From Pseudomonas ceruminis (GTDB lineage: Bacteria; Pseudomonadota; Gammaproteobacteria; Pseudomonadales; Pseudomonadaceae): a DNA stretch of 64,000 bases. The translations under genes were made by a program, and so were the position numbers. The stretch lies in assembly GCF_021602025.1 (NCBI RefSeq), contig NZ_BQHW01000026.1, positions 27,218-91,217 on the forward strand, read 5' to 3'. The first letter of the stretch is position 1, and every line of letters begins with the position of its first letter. Of the stretch, positions 61,226-64,000 are shown piece by piece. The notes under the pieces are model-generated. The model had not been told where the DNA came from, did not search any database, and worked only from the letters and a program-made list of their open reading frames with translations.

Positions 61226-64000
61226 ATGGGCCCAGCAGATCAACTGGATATCACCGGCGCCAAGGGCGGCGGCAGCAATCCAAAAACGGCTGTTGAGGCG
61301 CCTGACAGCCTGCAGTCGACGAACATTGGCAAGATCTTGATTGCCGTGGGCGAGGGTGAGTTCGACGGTGAGCCGACCGATCGTGACATCTACCTCGATA
61401 ACACCCCGATCATGGATGCCAGCGGCAACGTGAACTTCCCGGGTGTGAAATGGGAGTGGCGCCCAGGCTCCGTCGAGCAGGATTACATCCAGGGCATTCC
61501 TGCGATCGAGAACGAGACTACCGTCAATGTTGAACTGCACAGCGACAACCCGTTCAGCCGCGCCCTGAGCAATACCCAGCTTTCGGCCGTGCGTGTGCGC
61601 ATGGCTTGGCCGCGCCTGGCTCAGCAGGACAGCAGTGGCAACACCAATGGCTATCGCATCGAGTACGCCATTGATATCGCTACCGATGGTGGCGCCTACG
61701 TCGAGGCGCACCTGGGCGCGGTGGACGGCAAGACCACCAATGGCTACCAGCGCTCGGTACGCGTCAACCTGCCCAAGGCAACCTCCGGCTGGATGCTGCG
61801 GGTGCGCCGGATCACCCCGAACGCCAATAGCGGCACCATTGCGGACACGATGACCATCGCTGGCTACACCGAGATCATCGACCAGAAGCTGCGTTACCCG
61901 AACACCGCGCTGCTGTACATCGAGTTCGACGCCCAGCAGTTCCAGAACATCCCCGCCGTGACCGTGAAGTGCAAGGCCAAGCGTTGGCCCGTGCCCAGCA
62001 ATTACGATCCGGTGGCCCGCACCTACAGCGGTGTATGGGATGGCACCTTCAAGCAGGCCTGGACCAACAACCCGGCGTTCGTGACCTATGGGGTTTGTGT
62101 AGAGGACCGTTTCGGCCTGGGTAAGCGCATCAAGCCGTGGATGGTCGACAAGTGGGAGATGTACCGCATCGCCCAGTATTGCGACCAGCGGGTGCCGAAT
62201 GGCGTCGGCGGTCAGGAACCGCGTTTCCTGTGCGACATGAACTTGCAGGGGCGCGCCGAAGCCTGGACGCTGCTGCGCGACCTGTCGGCCATCTACCGGG
62301 GCATGGTGTACTGGGCTCACGGCTCGCTGTTCATGCAGGCGGACATGCCGCGTGCCCAGGACATCGACTACGTGTTCACCCGGGCCAACGTCATCGACGG
62401 AGAGTTCGTCTATGGTGGCGCCGAGCGTAACACCCATTACAGTCGGGCCCTGGTCAGCTACGACAACCCGGCGAACAACTACGACACCGACGTCATCCCG
62501 GTGACCGACAACGCGCTCCAGCGCCGGTACCGCGACCGCCCGATCGAGATCTCGGCCATCGGTTGCACCCGCGCCTCCGAAGCCCAGCGCCGCGGCAAGT
62601 GGGCGCTGCTGAGCAACAGCCAGGACCGCACTGTCACCTTCAAAACCGGTATGGAAGGGCGCATTCCGCTGCCTGGCTACGTCATTCCCGTCGCTGACGA
62701 ACTGGTTGCTGGCCGTCCGAACGGCGGCCGGATTTCGGCGACTGCAGGCCGCGTGGTGACCCTGGACCGTGACACGCCGATCAAGGCTGGCGACCGGCTG
62801 TTCTTGAACCTGCCGAACGGTACCGCCCAGGCCCGCACGGTGCAATCGGTCGCCGGCCGCGCTGTGACGGTGACCACCGCGTATGGCGTACAGCCCGAGC
62901 CGGAACTGCAGTGGGCAATCGACTACGACGACCTGGCGGTGCAGCTGTTCCGGGTGCTGAAGACCACGCGCACCCAGGAAGGTGAGTACGAGATCACTGC
63001 GCTCGAGTTCAACCCGAGCAAGTTCGCTGCCATCGACACCGGCGCCAAGCTGGACGAGCGCCCGATCAGCGTTATTCCGGTGACCACCGTGCAGCCCCCG
63101 GCAAGCGTTACTCTGTCGTCCGCTCACATGATCGACCAAGGTATCGCGGTCAGCACCATGACCATCGCCTGGCCGGCGGTGGAGGGCGCTGTCGCCTACG
63201 ACGTGGAGTGGCGCAAGGACAACGGTAACTGGGTCCGCCTGCAGCGCACCGGCGCAACCTCGGTAGACGTGGTCGGCATTTACGCGGGTGCCTACCTGGC
63301 ACGCGTACGCGCTGTGAGCTCGTTCGACATCACGTCGATCTGGAAAAGCTCGACCCTGACGCAACTGAATGGCAAGGAAGGCCTGCCGCCTTCGGTCACC
63401 TTCCTCGACACCGAGAGCCTGCTGTTTGGCATCGGCATCAAGTGGGGCTTCCCTGCTGGTGCCGAAGACAGCCAGCGTACCGAGCTGTGGTACAGCGAGG
63501 GTACCGACCTGGGCCAGGCTACCAAGCTGGCCGACCTGGCCTACCCGCAGAACGAATACGTGATGCAGGGCCTGCGCGCGGGCCAGCGGTTCTACTTCTG
63601 GGCGCGCCTGGTGGATCGCACTGGAAACCTGGGGCCTTTCTTCCCGATCGCTCCGACTGTGGTCTCTGGCATGGCCAGCGACGACGCTGGCCCGATCTTG
63701 GAGCAGATCAAGGACCGGATCACCGAGAGCGAGTTGGGCAAGGAACTGACCAGCCGTATCGACCTGATCGACATGAACGGTCCTGGCTCGGTGAACGAGC
63801 GCCTGGGCGAGGTGCGCAGCGAGCTGAACGAGCAGATTGTCGAGGTCAACAACTCGGTCAATCAGGTGCAGAACGATCTGCAGGAACAGATCGACAACAT
63901 CGCCGACCTGGCCGACTCGATGCCCTACAAGCCAGACCAGGCCTACACCGCTGGTCAAAGCGTGCTGGGCGAGAACGGCAAGCTGTACCAGGCGAAGGTC
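61226..64000 (+). CDS. Tail-tip/host specificity protein J (partial, cut by window end)
   Basis: At least 925 residues, open at the right edge. CGGAGGAAAGC precedes the ATG. The N-terminal part has the J signature GGGSNPKTAVEAPDSLQSTNIGKILIAVGEGEFDGE, then the hub domains (CVEDRFGLGKRI, RGMVYWAHGSLFMQADMPR). Fibronectin type III-like modules lie near 630-800 (MTIAWPAVEGAVAYDVEWRKDNGNWV), a coiled coil near 840-900, and a carbohydrate-binding-like YKPDQAYTAGQSVLGENGKLYQAK starts at the end. It should bind the host receptor. Confidence 0.93.
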   Translation, partial: MGPADQLDITGAKGGGSNPKTAVEAPDSLQSTNIGKILIAVGEGEFDGEPTDRDIYLDNTPIMDASGNVNFPGVKWEWRPGSVEQDYIQGIPAIENETTVNVELHSDNPFSRALSNTQLSAVRVRMAWPRLAQQDSSGNTNGYRIEYAIDIATDGGAYVEAHLGAVDGKTTNGYQRSVRVNLPKATSGWMLRVRRITPNANSGTIADTMTIAGYTEIIDQKLRYPNTALLYIEFDAQQFQNIPAVTVKCKAKRWPVPSNYDPVARTYSGVWDGTFKQAWTNNPAFVTYGVCVEDRFGLGKRIKPWMVDKWEMYRIAQYCDQRVPNGVGGQEPRFLCDMNLQGRAEAWTLLRDLSAIYRGMVYWAHGSLFMQADMPRAQDIDYVFTRANVIDGEFVYGGAERNTHYSRALVSYDNPANNYDTDVIPVTDNALQRRYRDRPIEISAIGCTRASEAQRRGKWALLSNSQDRTVTFKTGMEGRIPLPGYVIPVADELVAGRPNGGRISATAGRVVTLDRDTPIKAGDRLFLNLPNGTAQARTVQSVAGRAVTVTTAYGVQPEPELQWAIDYDDLAVQLFRVLKTTRTQEGEYEITALEFNPSKFAAIDTGAKLDERPISVIPVTTVQPPASVTLSSAHMIDQGIAVSTMTIAWPAVEGAVAYDVEWRKDNGNWVRLQRTGATSVDVVGIYAGAYLARVRAVSSFDITSIWKSSTLTQLNGKEGLPPSVTFLDTESLLFGIGIKWGFPAGAEDSQRTELWYSEGTDLGQATKLADLAYPQNEYVMQGLRAGQRFYFWARLVDRTGNLGPFFPIAPTVVSGMASDDAGPILEQIKDRITESELGKELTSRIDLIDMNGPGSVNERLGEVRSELNEQIVEVNNSVNQVQNDLQEQIDNIADLADSMPYKPDQAYTAGQSVLGENGKLYQAKV

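Noticed and set aside
61166-63958. Open frame of 930 codons on the minus strand, opposite gene J
   Set aside because: It is the mirror of a GC-rich, strongly biased gene. The plus strand product is a clear J protein and the antisense product is His/Val/Gln-rich without motifs or a ribosome site.

Overview
The window comes from a fluorescent Pseudomonas, most likely the P. putida group. It is GC-rich, carries the Pseudomonas gene order thrS-infC-rpmI-rplT-pheS-pheT-ihfA-merR, has ahpC/ahpF, an rbsBACRKD ribose locus followed by an exported nucleoside hydrolase, and shows putida-type REP palindromes. Bases 1-30317 are host chromosome. Bases 30318 to the end are one prophage inserted next to tRNA-Pro(GGG), whose right end lies beyond the window.

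Host part: peroxide defence (ahpC, ahpF); small and transport genes (YceH family, sstT, nhaR-like regulator, TerC-family protein); a lipoprotein resembling a C39 peptidase but lacking its catalytic residues; a PuuB-like oxidase; two identical tRNA-Val(GAC) genes in tandem; a SPOR lipoprotein; a small HD alarmone-hydrolase-like protein; a DUF1654-endA pair behind a LexA box; periplasmic asparaginase; the ribose operon with its RbsR operator; then the translation cluster. Two translational controls are suggested by sequence: a hairpin before thrS whose 7-base loop imitates the tRNA-Thr(GGU) anticodon loop, and an ATT start codon for infC.

Prophage part: the order is that of a lambda/HK97-like siphophage. 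Leftward from the immunity region run a LuxR-type HTH gene, small genes, a complete diversity-generating retroelement (DGR), more small genes, an excisionase-like gene and the integrase. The immunity region (39.2-40.4 kb) has a CI-like repressor, a Cro-like protein and five copies of the operator ATAAG-N4-CTTAT, two of which frame a near-perfect leftward promoter. Rightward run replication (O-like protein, DnaC-like loader), a nuclease module with a second tyrosine recombinase, a Q-like antiterminator with tandem terminators, holin, HNH, terminase, portal, protease, capsid, connector and tail genes up to the tail-tip protein J, which is cut by the window end.

The most notable system is the DGR (34.2-37.2 kb, minus strand): two variable-protein genes whose last ~100 bases are VR1 and VR2, an Avd accessory gene, one template repeat (TR) and a reverse transcriptase. 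In the 74-base variable core VR1 differs from TR at 12 positions and VR2 at 13, and every one of these is an adenine in the sense strand of TR. The DGR lies in the early, repressor-side arm rather than beside the tail-fibre genes, and its targets are short free-standing lectin-fold-like proteins.
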